DNA from: an uncultured Roseburia sp.
Lineage (GTDB): Bacteria; Bacillota; Clostridia; Lachnospirales; Lachnospiraceae
Reading direction: 5' to 3'
Assembly: GCA_910577925.1 (NCBI GenBank)
Contig: CAJTOI010000007.1
Coordinates: forward strand, 62,001 to 126,000
Length of the DNA: 64,000 bases
The translations under genes were made by a program, and so were the position numbers. The notes under the pieces were generated by a model. It ran no database searches. It was not told the origin of the DNA and worked only from the letters and a program-made list of their open reading frames with translations. Below, piece by piece: positions 17,696 through 26,417 of the stretch; within the stretch, counting starts at the first letter, position 1, and the number at the start of each line of letters is the position of its first letter.

Positions 17696-18430
17696 ATGAT
17701 TAAGTTGGAACATGTCAGCAAGTCATACTCCGCGGGAATCCCTGCACTTAATGACGTGAGTCTTAACATTGGCGAAGGAGAGTTTGTATTTGTAGTCGGC
17801 GACAGCGGGTCGGGCAAGTCCACGCTGATCAAGCTGCTGCTCAAGGAGCTTGAGCCGACCACCGGTACGATTAAGATAGACGGCAGACAGCTGAATAAAA
17901 TACGCAGACGGCAAATCCCGAAATTCCGCAGAAACATCGGCGTGGTCTTTCAGGATTTCCGATTGTTAAAGGACCGGAATATTTATGATAATGTGGCGTT
18001 TGCCCAGAAGGTGATCGGGGAGTCGGGACGGAGCATCCGCAAGAATGTGCCGGCCATGCTGTCGATGGTGGGGCTTGCGGCAAAGTACCGCTCCTACCCG
18101 AAGCAGCTTTCCGGCGGGGAGCAGCAGAGGGTCGCGATCGCAAGAGCGCTGATCAACAAGCCGAAGATCCTCTTGGCCGACGAGCCGACCGGTAATCTCG
18201 ACAGCAACAATGCATGGGAGATTATGCACCTGATGGAAGAGATTAACGGGCGCGGAACGACGGTGGTGGTGGTGACGCACAACATAGAGATTGTCAGGGC
18301 GATGAACAAGCGTGTAATCACAATGAGAAAGGGTGTGGTTGTGGACGACAGCGCGTCCTACAACAGCGCGATCGAGATTGACAGCGGCGTCGGGACAGAC
18401 GACGGAGGTGATTACGACTATGAGGATTAG
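17696..18430 (+). CDS. ftsE: Cell division ATP-binding protein FtsE
   Basis: ABC ATPase of 244 residues that pairs with FtsX at the septum. The Walker A motif [12 protein letters not shown] is at about residues 36-47, the Q-loop is VFQDFRLL, the signature is [15 protein letters not shown], Walker B is [13 protein letters not shown] and the H-loop is VVTHN. Compared with typical FtsE (about 228 residues) it has a short acidic, Asp/Tyr-rich tail. FtsX begins inside its last codons (11-bp overlap). FtsEX uses ATP to activate peptidoglycan hydrolases, and a coiled-coil M23 protein is the next gene. Confidence 0.96.
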   Translation: MIKLEHVSKSYSAGIPALNDVSLNIGEGEFVFVVGDSGSGKSTLIKLLLKELEPTTGTIKIDGRQLNKIRRRQIPKFRRNIGVVFQDFRLLKDRNIYDNVAFAQKVIGESGRSIRKNVPAMLSMVGLAAKYRSYPKQLSGGEQQRVAIARALINKPKILLADEPTGNLDSNNAWEIMHLMEEINGRGTTVVVVTHNIEIVRAMNKRVITMRKGVVVDDSASYNSAIEIDSGVGTDDGGDYDYED

Positions 18431-19328
18431 TACATTTTTTTACACCATCCGTCAGGGACTGGTGAATATCTGGAAAAACAAAATGTTTTCACTGGCATCT
18501 ATCGCGACGATGACGGCCTGTATCTTTTTGTTCGGTCTTTTTTATGCAATCGTGACGAATTTTCAGGCGATGGTACGGGATGTGGAGTCCGGAGTGGCGG
18601 TGACGGTACTGTTTGACGCGGGTATCTCGGAGCAGCGGATCGAGGAGATCGGGGAGCTGATCGATGAGCGGATCGAGGTGTCGCGCTATGAATTTACCTC
18701 CGCGGATGAGGCGTGGGAATATTTCAGGGATATTTACTTTGAGGGAAATGAGGAGGCGGCGGAGAGCTTCGGCGCGGACAACCCGCTGGCAAATTCCGCA
18801 AGCTACTCCATCTATATGAATGACATCTCCATGCAGTCTACGCTTGTTACATATCTGCAGTCGCTGGACGGCGTGCGGGAGGTAAGACAGTCGGAGATGA
18901 TGGCAGATACCCTCACGGATTTCAACAGTCTGATCGGGTATATTTCGGCAGGAATTATACTGGTGCTGCTGGGAGTCGCGGTGTTTCTGATCAGCAACAC
19001 GATTATGGTCGGTATCTCGGTCCGCCGGGAAGAGATTGCGATTATGAAACTGATCGGAGCCACCGATTATTTTGTCCGCGCGCCCTTTGTGGTGGAGGGG
19101 ATTGTAATCGGTCTGGTGGGCGCGGCGATTCCGCTCGGAATCCTGTATGTCCTGTACGGAAAGGTGGTCGATTATATCGGTGACAAATTCCATGTGATCG
19201 GAAATATGATGCAGTTTCTCGGGGCCGAAGAACTGTTCCACACGCTGGTGCCGGTGGCGCTGATCCTCGGGGTGGGAATCGGATTCCTCGGGAGCCGCAT
19301 TACAATTCGCAAACATTTGAAGGTCTGA
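18420..19328 (+). CDS. ftsX: Cell division protein FtsX
   Basis: Membrane partner of FtsE, 302 residues. The first transmembrane helix is at about residues 22-45. An extracellular domain (about 46-170) follows, which binds the coiled-coil hydrolase partner. Three C-terminal helices (about 178-200, 225-250, 270-295) contain LIGATDYFVRAPFVVEG, the typical FtsX cytoplasmic motif. Start ATG 18420 overlaps ftsE by 11 bp and sits next to a GGAGG. The M23 hydrolase gene begins 3 bp after the stop, so ftsE-ftsX-hydrolase are one transcription unit. Confidence 0.95.
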   Translation: MRISTFFYTIRQGLVNIWKNKMFSLASIATMTACIFLFGLFYAIVTNFQAMVRDVESGVAVTVLFDAGISEQRIEEIGELIDERIEVSRYEFTSADEAWEYFRDIYFEGNEEAAESFGADNPLANSASYSIYMNDISMQSTLVTYLQSLDGVREVRQSEMMADTLTDFNSLIGYISAGIILVLLGVAVFLISNTIMVGISVRREEIAIMKLIGATDYFVRAPFVVEGIVIGLVGAAIPLGILYVLYGKVVDYIGDKFHVIGNMMQFLGAEELFHTLVPVALILGVGIGFLGSRITIRKHLKV

Positions 19329-19331
19329 TTG

Positions 19332-20618
19332 ATGAGATATAGAAACAGAGGATTGCTGCAGAAAATCATAATTGCCGGCATTGCCGGTGTGCTGGGGGCG
19401 GGGACGCTGGTGCCGGCTGCCGCCGCAGAAAATACGGAGCAGACCTCCGGCGCGGCAGCGGACTCCGATTCGGGGGCGGATTCCGGCGCAAAAAAAGATG
19501 CGAAAACCGGTAAGGGGAGCAGTGCTTCAAAGGCGCTGCAGGAGGCGCAGGATGCCAAGAAGGAGCTGGAGAAGGAGCTGGAGGAGGCAAAACAGACCAT
19601 TTCCGATTTGAAAGAGTCAAAAGGAGATGTGGAGTCCAAGGTGGCGGAGCTGAATCAGCGCCTGATCCGGATTTCCTCCCAAATTACGGAACTGGAGAAT
19701 CAGCTGACGGAAAAAAGCGAGGATATTTTGGAAACAAAGGAGGAGCTTTCGGATGCGCAGGCGCAGAAGGAGAAACAGTATGCGGACATGAAAATCCGCA
19801 TACAATTTATGTATGAGAATGCGCAGCGCTCCTATATGGAGGCGCTGCTCTCGGCGCGGGATCTGACCTCCTTTTTAAATGCGGCGGAATATATTACTCA
19901 GATTGAGAATTATGACAGACAGAAGCTGAAGGAATACGAGGAAACCGTGGAATGGATTAAGACGGTGGAGGCGCAGCTTGAGCAGGATTATGCGGATCTT
20001 GAGGAGATGAAAGCCGCGGTTGAGGCGGAGAAGGGGCAGGTGGCTTCGCTGATGCGGCAGAAAGAGACGGAGCTTGCGGGAATCGCGGACGATATCACGG
20101 ATGCCCAGAGCGACGTGGACTACTACGCGGCGGAGATACAGGCGCAGGAGGAATTGATAGCAGCCATCCAGCGCGCCGAGGCCGAGAAAGCTGCGGCGGG
20201 GATTGTGGACAACCCCTACAGCGGCGGGGTGTTTACCTGGCCGTGCCCGAGCAGCACGCGGATCACCAGTGATTACGGGGCCCGTGTGTCGCCGACTACC
20301 GGGGCGTCTTCCAACCATAAAGGAATCGATATCGGCGCTTCTTACGGCGCCGATATCGTGGCCGCTGCGCCGGGAACCGTGAAAGCGTCGGCTTACAGCA
20401 GCGCGGCGGGAAATTACCTGATGATCGATCACGGCGGCGGTCTTTATACCGTTTATATGCACTGTTCGTCGCTCCTTGTATCGGAGGGGACGCAGGTGTC
20501 TGCGGGGCAGTTGATCGCAAAAGTCGGAAGTACAGGTATTTCCACTGGAAACCATCTTCATTTTGGTGTATCATTAAACGGAAGCTATGTGAGTCCGTGG
20601 AGTTATTTGGGCGGTTAA
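19332..20618 (+). CDS. Secreted M23 peptidase with coiled coil (EnvC-like FtsEX partner)
   Basis: Exported protein of 428 residues. A signal peptide spans about 1-35 (ending near PAAAAENT), followed by a low-complexity Ala/Ser/Gly linker. Long coiled coils (about 65-290) follow, including KIRIQFMYENAQRS, and a C-terminal M23/LytM zinc peptidase has SNHKGIDIG, the YGADIVAAAPGTV strand and GNHLHFGVSLNG. The zinc ligands HxxxD and HLH are present, so the enzyme should be active, unlike EnvC of E. coli. Its place directly behind ftsX makes it the likely FtsEX-activated hydrolase. ATG 19332 follows a TTG by one codon. Confidence 0.93.
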   Translation: MRYRNRGLLQKIIIAGIAGVLGAGTLVPAAAAENTEQTSGAAADSDSGADSGAKKDAKTGKGSSASKALQEAQDAKKELEKELEEAKQTISDLKESKGDVESKVAELNQRLIRISSQITELENQLTEKSEDILETKEELSDAQAQKEKQYADMKIRIQFMYENAQRSYMEALLSARDLTSFLNAAEYITQIENYDRQKLKEYEETVEWIKTVEAQLEQDYADLEEMKAAVEAEKGQVASLMRQKETELAGIADDITDAQSDVDYYAAEIQAQEELIAAIQRAEAEKAAAGIVDNPYSGGVFTWPCPSSTRITSDYGARVSPTTGASSNHKGIDIGASYGADIVAAAPGTVKASAYSSAAGNYLMIDHGGGLYTVYMHCSSLLVSEGTQVSAGQLIAKVGSTGISTGNHLHFGVSLNGSYVSPWSYLGG

Positions 20619-20619
20619 A

Positions 20620-20660
20620 TCCTCAGTGGGCAAGGACACTCTTCTTGTTCACCGGGGGTA
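20620..20660. repeat. Short remnant of the palindromic element, copy 3
   Basis: The left arm TCCTCAGTGGGCAAGGACAC and a right arm mirroring TACCCCCGGTGAACAAG are separated by only a few bases. The arms match the termini of the elements at 10939-11221 and 41901-42053 with a few mismatches; the whole interior is missing. It begins 2 bp after the M23 peptidase stop and may act as a weak terminator. Confidence 0.6.
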
Positions 20661-20668
20661 CGTTTTTC

Positions 20669-20697
20669 AAATTCCCTGTCTTTGGACAGGGAATTTT
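20669..20697 (+). terminator. Hairpin between the M23 and S41 genes
   Basis: AAATTCCCTGTC / GGACAGGGAATTTT, 12-bp stem with a 3-nt loop and a short T run. It probably ends the ftsEX operon or gives partial read-through. Confidence 0.7.
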
Positions 20698-20729
20698 CAC
20701 ATATGATATATAGCATTGGAGGGAGTCGA

Positions 20730-22004
20730 ATGGAAGAGTACAGGGCAAATACAAATCAGCCGGAGAACCGGCGCAGGGAAGGAAGCGGCGTGGGCAGAGG
20801 CATGCTGTTTGGCTGTCTGGGAACGCTGCTGGCGGGAACCGTCGGCGTGTGGGGCGTATGCGCTGCCGCGGGTTATCAGGTGGTGTTTGCAAAAAAGGGC
20901 TCGGCCGTGGTCGAGGGAAGCGCTGTGATAGACAAGGATTCCGCAGCCAAAATCAGAGAGCTTTCCGGATACATTGACATGTATTATTATGAAGACACTG
21001 ATAAGGAAACATTAAAAGACGGCATGTATGCGGGGCTGGTGAAAGGGCTTGACGACAAGTATTCCGTCTATTACACCGAGGAGGAGTACGAGCAGACCCG
21101 GGTGAGCATGACGGGGAAATATTACGGAATCGGGGCCGGACTCAGACAGGATGTGGATACAATGATTGTATCGGTCTCAAAAATATACGAGGGAACGCCT
21201 TCGGATGAGGCCGGGATGCTGGCGGAAGACATCATCCTCTCGGTGGACGGGACGGACGCGACGTCTATGGAGGTGACCGACCTGGTGCAGCTGATTCGCG
21301 GTGAGGAGGGATCGACGGTACATATCGAGGTATACCGTGGGTCCACTGACGAATATCTGTCCTTTGATGTGAAGCGCGCAAATGTAACGCTCCCGAGTGT
21401 GTCTTCGGAGCTGCTGTGGAACGATATCGGGTATATCCGGATTGAGTCCTTCGAGGAGGACACCGCGGAACAGTTTGAGCGGCAGCTGGCCGAACTGGAA
21501 GCCGGAGGGATTCTGTCTCTGATTATCGATCTGCGCTACAACGGCGGCGGGCTCGTGGATTCCGTGGTCGAGATTCTTGACGACATTCTGCCGGAGGGAC
21601 TGATCGTGTACGTCGAGGACAAATACGGCAACCGCCAAGAATACAATTCGAGCGGCGATACGCATATGGATTATCCGATGGCGGTGCTTGTCAATGGGGA
21701 CAGCGCGAGTGCGTCGGAGATTTTTGCGGGCGCCATTAAAGATTACGAGTATGGGACCTTAATCGGGACGAAAACCTTCGGAAAAGGGATCGTGCAGTCG
21801 ATTATCCCGCTCGACGACGGGGATGCGCTGAAGCTGACGACGGCGAAATATTTCACGCCGAAGGGGAATTATATTCACGGCGTCGGTATTGAGCCCGATA
21901 TTGAGCTGGAATACGAGTACCTCGACCCGGATGGGGAGTCCTATGATATGCAGTACGATAACCAGATTTTAAAGGCGATTGAGGTGCTCAGTGAAAACCG
22001 ATGA
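20730..22004 (+). CDS. S41 family C-terminal processing protease (CtpA-like)
   Basis: Membrane-anchored serine protease of 424 residues. A short cytoplasmic Arg-rich N-terminus precedes one transmembrane helix at about 28-52. The PDZ domain (about 130-210) includes GIGAGLRQD and DEAGMLAEDIILSVDG. The S41 catalytic domain has IDLRYNGGGLVDS, the Ser motif VNGDSASASEIFAGAI and the Lys motif GTKTFGKGIVQ, so the Ser-Lys dyad is intact. Start 20730 has GGAGGG in place. The VanZ-like gene overlaps its end by 14 bp. The family processes exported or wall-associated proteins. Confidence 0.94.
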   Translation: MEEYRANTNQPENRRREGSGVGRGMLFGCLGTLLAGTVGVWGVCAAAGYQVVFAKKGSAVVEGSAVIDKDSAAKIRELSGYIDMYYYEDTDKETLKDGMYAGLVKGLDDKYSVYYTEEEYEQTRVSMTGKYYGIGAGLRQDVDTMIVSVSKIYEGTPSDEAGMLAEDIILSVDGTDATSMEVTDLVQLIRGEEGSTVHIEVYRGSTDEYLSFDVKRANVTLPSVSSELLWNDIGYIRIESFEEDTAEQFERQLAELEAGGILSLIIDLRYNGGGLVDSVVEILDDILPEGLIVYVEDKYGNRQEYNSSGDTHMDYPMAVLVNGDSASASEIFAGAIKDYEYGTLIGTKTFGKGIVQSIIPLDDGDALKLTTAKYFTPKGNYIHGVGIEPDIELEYEYLDPDGESYDMQYDNQILKAIEVLSENR

Positions 22005-22512
22005 GAAAACAAGGAAAACGACAATCTACCGGGTTGTCACGATGCTTTTTCTGCTTGGCTGGATGGCGGTGATCTTCTGGTTTTCCGACCAGCCGGCGCA
22101 GGAGTCGTCAGAGATGAGCGGCAGTGTGGCATACCGGTTTGTGGAGGCCTGCAGCAATCTGTTCGGGCTGGGTTTTTCGGAGGATACGACAGAGGCGTAT
22201 GCGGCGGCAATCGAGCATCCGGTGCGCAAGGCCGCACATATGACGGAATACGCAATTTTGGGATGGATGTTTTTGGCGGCGCTGTGCGGTTATACTCCGT
22301 ATCGGAGGAAAACCGTGCTGTTCGCGCTTGCCGCCACAGCCGCGTATGCGGCCACGGACGAGACCCATCAGCTTTTTGTCGAGGGGCGCGCGGGGAAATT
22401 CAGCGATGTGTGTATCGATACGCTCGGCGCGCTGATCGGATTTGTCCTGCTGCACATTGTTCTGTTGTGTTACGGAAAGCATTGCGAAAAACAAAGACAT
22501 CCTTTAAAATAG
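21991..22512 (+). CDS. VanZ family membrane protein
   Basis: Membrane protein of 173 residues with the VanZ pattern: a first hydrophobic segment MLFLLGWMAVIFWFSDQPA with the typical FSDQPA end, HPVRKAAHMTEYAILGWMF, ATDETHQLFVEGRAGKFSDVCIDTLGALIGF and a C-terminal helix. VanZ-like proteins contribute to teicoplanin resistance in one system; in most bacteria the role is unknown. The start is GTG 21991 with GAGGTG 4 bp upstream, inside the end of the protease gene, so the two are translationally coupled. Confidence 0.88.
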   Translation: MKTDEKTRKTTIYRVVTMLFLLGWMAVIFWFSDQPAQESSEMSGSVAYRFVEACSNLFGLGFSEDTTEAYAAAIEHPVRKAAHMTEYAILGWMFLAALCGYTPYRRKTVLFALAATAAYAATDETHQLFVEGRAGKFSDVCIDTLGALIGFVLLHIVLLCYGKHCEKQRHPLK

Positions 22513-22544
22513 GAAAATAGAAAAGAAAAGAAAGAGGTGATACT

Positions 22545-23682
22545 GTGGTAGAACTTGATCAATTTAAAGTGACGCTGAACGCGTACAGAGAACCGCTGCA
22601 GGAAGTGAGGGATTCACTTTGACCTGGCTAATAAAGAGCAGCGGATCCAGGAGTTAGAGAGAGAGATGGAGGCGCCGGACTTCTGGGACGATCCGGCGGT
22701 TTCACAGAAGAAAATGAAAGCGTTAAAGAGCATGAAGGACGATGTTGCAACCTATGCTTCTTTACAGACACAGTTTGAGGATATTGAGACCCTGATTGAG
22801 ATGGGGTACGAGGAGAATGACGCGTCGCTGATTCCCGAGATCGAAGAACTGCTGCAGGAGTTTTCGGGGGTCTACGAGGCGATCCGGATTAAAACCCTGC
22901 TGTCCGGCGAATACGACAGAGACAATGCGATTGTCTCGCTGCACGCCGGGGCCGGCGGGACCGAGTCCTGCGACTGGGCGGCCATGCTGTACCGCATGTA
23001 TACGCGGTGGGCTGCGGATAAGGACTTTTCGGTGGAGGTGCTCGACTCCCTGGACGGGGAAGAGGCGGGGATCAAATCCGTCACGTTTCAGGTAAACGGG
23101 GAGAATGCCTACGGATATCTGAAATCCGAAAGAGGCGTGCACCGTCTCGTGCGGATTTCGCCGTTTAATGCGGCGGGCAAACGGCAGACTTCCTTTGTGT
23201 CCTGTGATGTGATGCCGGATATCGAGGAGGATTTGGACATCGAAATCAATGAGGACGATCTGCGCATTGACACGTATCGCTCAAGCGGTGCGGGCGGACA
23301 GCATATCAATAAGACTTCGTCAGCGATCCGCATCACGCATCTTCCGACCGGAATTGTGGTGCAGTGCCAGAATGAGCGCTCGCAGTTCCAGAACAAGGAT
23401 AAGGCGATGCAGATGTTAAAGGCAAAGCTGTATCTGCTCAAGCAGCAGGAGAATGCCGAGAAGGCGGCAGGCATCCGGGGCGAGGTGACGGAAATTGGCT
23501 GGGGCAATCAGATACGCTCGTATGTCATGCAGCCATACACGATGGTGAAAGACCGCCGCACCGGCGTCGAGAGCGGCAATGTGGACCAGGTGATGGACGG
23601 AAAGATTGACGTGTTCATCAACGGTTATCTGAAATGGCTTTCTCTGGGATGTCCGGAGGGGCTTGGAGGAGAGGATGAGTAG
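22545..23682 (+). CDS. prfB: Peptide chain release factor 2, programmed +1 frameshift
   Basis: Release factor RF2, recognising UGA and UAA stop codons. Read as join(22545..22619,22621..23682), giving about 378 residues. The first 25 codons from GTG 22545 end at CTT-TGA-C (22617-22623). An internal Shine-Dalgarno-like GTGAGGGAT precedes the slip site, as in E. coli prfB. After the shift the frame continues DLANKEQRIQELE. The catalytic loop is SSGAGGQHINKTSSAIRI (GGQ). Low RF2 causes shifting at its own UGA, an autoregulatory loop. It is followed with an 8-bp overlap by the zinc-ribbon membrane protein gene. Confidence 0.97.
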
Positions 23683-24436
23683 CGTGCAGCTGGCAGGTTT
23701 GATTGCCGTCGTCATTCTCATCGGGGCCGGATTTGCCGGGTGCATGGTGCTGCGCGGCAAAATCCGGCGCTTTTCAAAGGCGGCGTTCGGAACGGAATCT
23801 CTCGCGGAGGGGCTGGAGCGCCAGGCGGACGCACTGGCGGAGACGCCGAAATCGGTATCCGGTATGACAAGGATTTTCGAGCCCCAGATACAGCGGGACT
23901 TTCCGGATTTTAATATGGTGCAGTTCCGCAATAAAGTTGAGAATCTCCTTGTGTCGGCGTTTCGGGCAATCACCGCGGAAAATGCGGGGATGATGAAAGA
24001 TGTGTCGCGGGATCTGCGCATGCAGGTCGAAAACCGGATTGCGGCAAACCGGGCGGCGGGAATACGGGAGGTCTATTCCCAGGTCTGCATCCACCGGACG
24101 GAAATAACAAATTACCAGAAACGGGACGGAAAATGTGTCATTACCTTTCAGAGTGCGGTAGCGTATATGCACTACACGGAGCAGGACGGAAAAGTGAGTT
24201 CCGGCAGCAGGGAGAGGAAGACGCAGACGAAATATAACACGGAGCTTGTGTATATACAGGATGAGACGCTTGCGGATTATGACAATGCGTTCGGGACCAC
24301 CTGTCCGCACTGCGGAGCGCCGATTCGGATGCTCGGCAATATGAAGTGCGAGTACTGCGGGCTTGAGGTTGTGCCGATTAATATTAAAGTCTGGAATCTG
24401 CAGAAGTATTACGAAGTGGACTATCATCGCGTGTAG
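23675..24436 (+). CDS. Membrane protein with Tim44-like region and zinc ribbon
   Basis: Protein of 253 residues: one N-terminal transmembrane helix (about 6-27), then a soluble region (about 70-200) whose NMVQFRNKVENLLVSAFRAI pattern recalls Tim44-like domains. A C-terminal zinc ribbon follows with CPHCGAPIRM and MKCEYCGLEVV (four Cys). I do not know its function. It overlaps prfB by 8 bp and precedes the SPFH/zinc-ribbon gene by 47 bp; both end in zinc ribbons, so they may work together at the membrane. Confidence 0.78.
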   Translation: MSSVQLAGLIAVVILIGAGFAGCMVLRGKIRRFSKAAFGTESLAEGLERQADALAETPKSVSGMTRIFEPQIQRDFPDFNMVQFRNKVENLLVSAFRAITAENAGMMKDVSRDLRMQVENRIAANRAAGIREVYSQVCIHRTEITNYQKRDGKCVITFQSAVAYMHYTEQDGKVSSGSRERKTQTKYNTELVYIQDETLADYDNAFGTTCPHCGAPIRMLGNMKCEYCGLEVVPINIKVWNLQKYYEVDYHRV

Positions 24437-24483
24437 CAGCATAGAGTGAAAATACCGAAGAAAATCAGGAGGGAACGAGTCGT

Positions 24484-25773
24484 ATGGGAATTATAAAAGC
24501 GGTCGGACAGGCGATTAGCGGCGGGTTTGCAGACCAGTGGTTAGAAGCCTTCGAGGCAGAGGATATGGGGGAGCACACCGTATTTACCAGAGGCGTGCTG
24601 CTCCGGAAGGGACAGAACGTAAAGGGCAGCAATGATACGGTATCAAACGGTTCCGTCATCCATGTGTATGACAATCAGTTTATGATGCTGGTGGACGGCG
24701 GTAAAATCGTAGATTATACGGCGGAGCCGGGATATTACAAAGTGGATAATTCGTCGATGCCTTCCTTATTTAACGGGGAGCTTGGCGAGAGTCTGCGGGA
24801 GAGCTTTAACCGTGTGCGGTTCGGCGGACAGACACCGACGGCGCAGAAGGTGTTTTTTGTGAATCTGCAGGAGATAAAGGGGATCAAGTTCGGGACAAGG
24901 AATCCGATTAACTATTTTGATCAGTTTTATAATGCGGAACTTTTTCTGCGGGCGCACGGGACCTACTCGGTAAAGATCGTGAATCCGCTGCAGTTTTATG
25001 CCGAGGCGATTCCGAGAAACAAAGACAAAGTGGAGTTTGCGGAGATCAGCGACCAGTTTGTCTCCGAGTTTTTAGAGGCGCTGCAGTCGGCTATTAACCA
25101 GATGTCGGCGGACGGCACGCGGATTTCCTATGTGACGTCAAAGGCGATGGAACTCGGCAGATATATGCAGGATATTCTCGACGAGGATTGGCGGATGCTG
25201 CGCGGCATGGAGATTCAGAAGGTCGGCATCGCCAGCGTTTCCTACGACGAGGAGTCTCAGAAGCTGATCAATATGCGCAACGAAGGCGCAATGGTGGGCA
25301 GCGACGTGAACGTGATGCGCGGTATGGCGGTCAAAAATCTGACCGAGGGCGTAAAAAATGCGGGAAGCAACGAAGGCGGAGCCATGACGGGCTTTATGGG
25401 CGTCGGAATGGGGATGAATGCGCTGAACCAGACGATGAACGGCATGGGATTTTTAAATCAGCCGGGCGGAGCCGGGGGCCCGGCGTACGGAGGTGTGGGC
25501 AGCGGCGCTAAGGGTCCGGGGCAGGCCGGCGTCTCGGGCGGGTGGAGATGTGAGTGCGGCCATGTGAACACCGGGAAGTTCTGCAGCGAGTGCGGGAAAC
25601 CGATGCCGGCGCCCGCGGCGAATTGGAGATGTGAGTGCGGCCATGTGAACACCGGGAAGTTCTGCAGCGAGTGCGGGAAACCGATGCCGGCGCCTGCGGC
25701 GGAGTGGAGATGTGAGTGCGGCCATGTGAACACCGGGAGATTCTGCGGTGAGTGCGGTAAGCCGAGACATTAA
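24484..25773 (+). CDS. SPFH-domain protein with three tandem zinc ribbons
   Basis: Protein of 429 residues of the virion-core/YdjI-like SPFH group. The N-terminal SPFH region is at about 20-260 (MGIIKAVGQAISGGFADQW start, GTYSVKIVNPLQFYAEAIP), followed by a Gly/Met/Asn-rich linker with MGVGMGMNALNQTMNGMG. The C-terminus repeats a 27-residue unit two and three-quarter times, WRCECGHVNTGKFCSECGKP plus a PMPAPAA linker, each unit with four Cys. Members probably form membrane-linked oligomers; the precise role is unknown. AGGAGGG precedes the ATG. Confidence 0.85.
   Translation: MGIIKAVGQAISGGFADQWLEAFEAEDMGEHTVFTRGVLLRKGQNVKGSNDTVSNGSVIHVYDNQFMMLVDGGKIVDYTAEPGYYKVDNSSMPSLFNGELGESLRESFNRVRFGGQTPTAQKVFFVNLQEIKGIKFGTRNPINYFDQFYNAELFLRAHGTYSVKIVNPLQFYAEAIPRNKDKVEFAEISDQFVSEFLEALQSAINQMSADGTRISYVTSKAMELGRYMQDILDEDWRMLRGMEIQKVGIASVSYDEESQKLINMRNEGAMVGSDVNVMRGMAVKNLTEGVKNAGSNEGGAMTGFMGVGMGMNALNQTMNGMGFLNQPGGAGGPAYGGVGSGAKGPGQAGVSGGWRCECGHVNTGKFCSECGKPMPAPAANWRCECGHVNTGKFCSECGKPMPAPAAEWRCECGHVNTGRFCGECGKPRH
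25543..25770 (+). repeat. 81-bp tandem repeat coding zinc ribbons
   Basis: Units at 25543-25623, 25624-25704 and 25705-25770 (partial). The first two are nearly identical at DNA level; the third carries Arg for Lys and Gly for Ser changes. Near identity implies recent duplication or ongoing gene conversion. Confidence 0.9.
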
Positions 25774-25787
25774 AAGAATGGATTGAA

Positions 25788-25814
25788 AAAGAGGTTGCGT
25801 TAGCAGCCTCTTTA
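25788..25814 (+). terminator. Terminator after the SPFH gene
   Basis: AAAGAGGTTGC / GCAGCCTCTTTA stem with GTTA loop; short T stretch. Confidence 0.65.
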
Positions 25815-25929
25815 TGTTATTATCTTCCTCGTGAGGACAGGTGTAAGCCTCAAGCAAACACAACGGAAAATTATTTTGTGTGCAACATATAGTAGAAGAA
25901 GATACATGGAAAGAGGATTAGAACGTTCT

Positions 25930-26373
25930 ATGAAAGAGAAGGGACAATATTATGTTTTGAAGGAGAAGGCGGTCCCGGATGTACTTCTCCGCGTGGTGGA
26001 GGCAAAACGGCTGCTCGACTCCGGTAAGATTACCTCGGTGCAGGAGGTGACGGAGCGCGTCGGAATCAGCAGAAGCTCTTTTTATAAATATAAGGATGAT
26101 ATTTTTCCGTTTCGAGAGACGGCAAAGGGAAAGACGATTACCATGGTGATTCAGCTTGATGACGAACCGGGACTTTTGTCGGTGGTGTTAAAGACGGTGG
26201 CGGAGTTCAATGCCAATATTCTGACCATTCACCAGAGTATCCCGATTAACGGGATTGCGTCGCTGACGCTCTCTGTCGATGTGCTGGCCCAGACGGGGGA
26301 TATCACGGAGATGGTAGAACGCATCGAGGAGCAGAAAGGGATACATTATGTAAAGATTTTAGGGCGTGAATAG
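25930..26373 (+). CDS. ACT domain protein of the PheB/UPF0735 family
   Basis: Cytoplasmic regulatory protein of 147 residues. A short N-terminal helix-turn-helix-like part (ITSVQEVTERVGISRSSFYKYKDD) is followed by an ACT domain (TMVIQLDDEPGLLSVVLKTVAEF). Start 25930 gives the family's usual length and the typical YYVLKEKAVPD beginning; the frame is open upstream to 25831, with another ATG at 25906. It lies 45 bp before homoserine dehydrogenase on the same strand, which suggests amino-acid sensing in control of this pathway. The ligand is unknown. Confidence 0.88.
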   Translation: MKEKGQYYVLKEKAVPDVLLRVVEAKRLLDSGKITSVQEVTERVGISRSSFYKYKDDIFPFRETAKGKTITMVIQLDDEPGLLSVVLKTVAEFNANILTIHQSIPINGIASLTLSVDVLAQTGDITEMVERIEEQKGIHYVKILGRE

Positions 26374-26417
26374 CACACGGGTCCGGTTGGGCAAATCACA
26401 AAGGCATGGAGGTAAAT

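Noticed and set aside
22617..22623. Broken prfB (pseudogene or sequencing error)
   Set aside because: The in-frame TGA is the conserved autoregulatory frameshift site of RF2, with the CTT-TGA-C context.
25543..25770. Regular repeats as CRISPR array
   Set aside because: The repeats are in-frame coding units of 81 bp with no spacers, and no cas genes are in the window.
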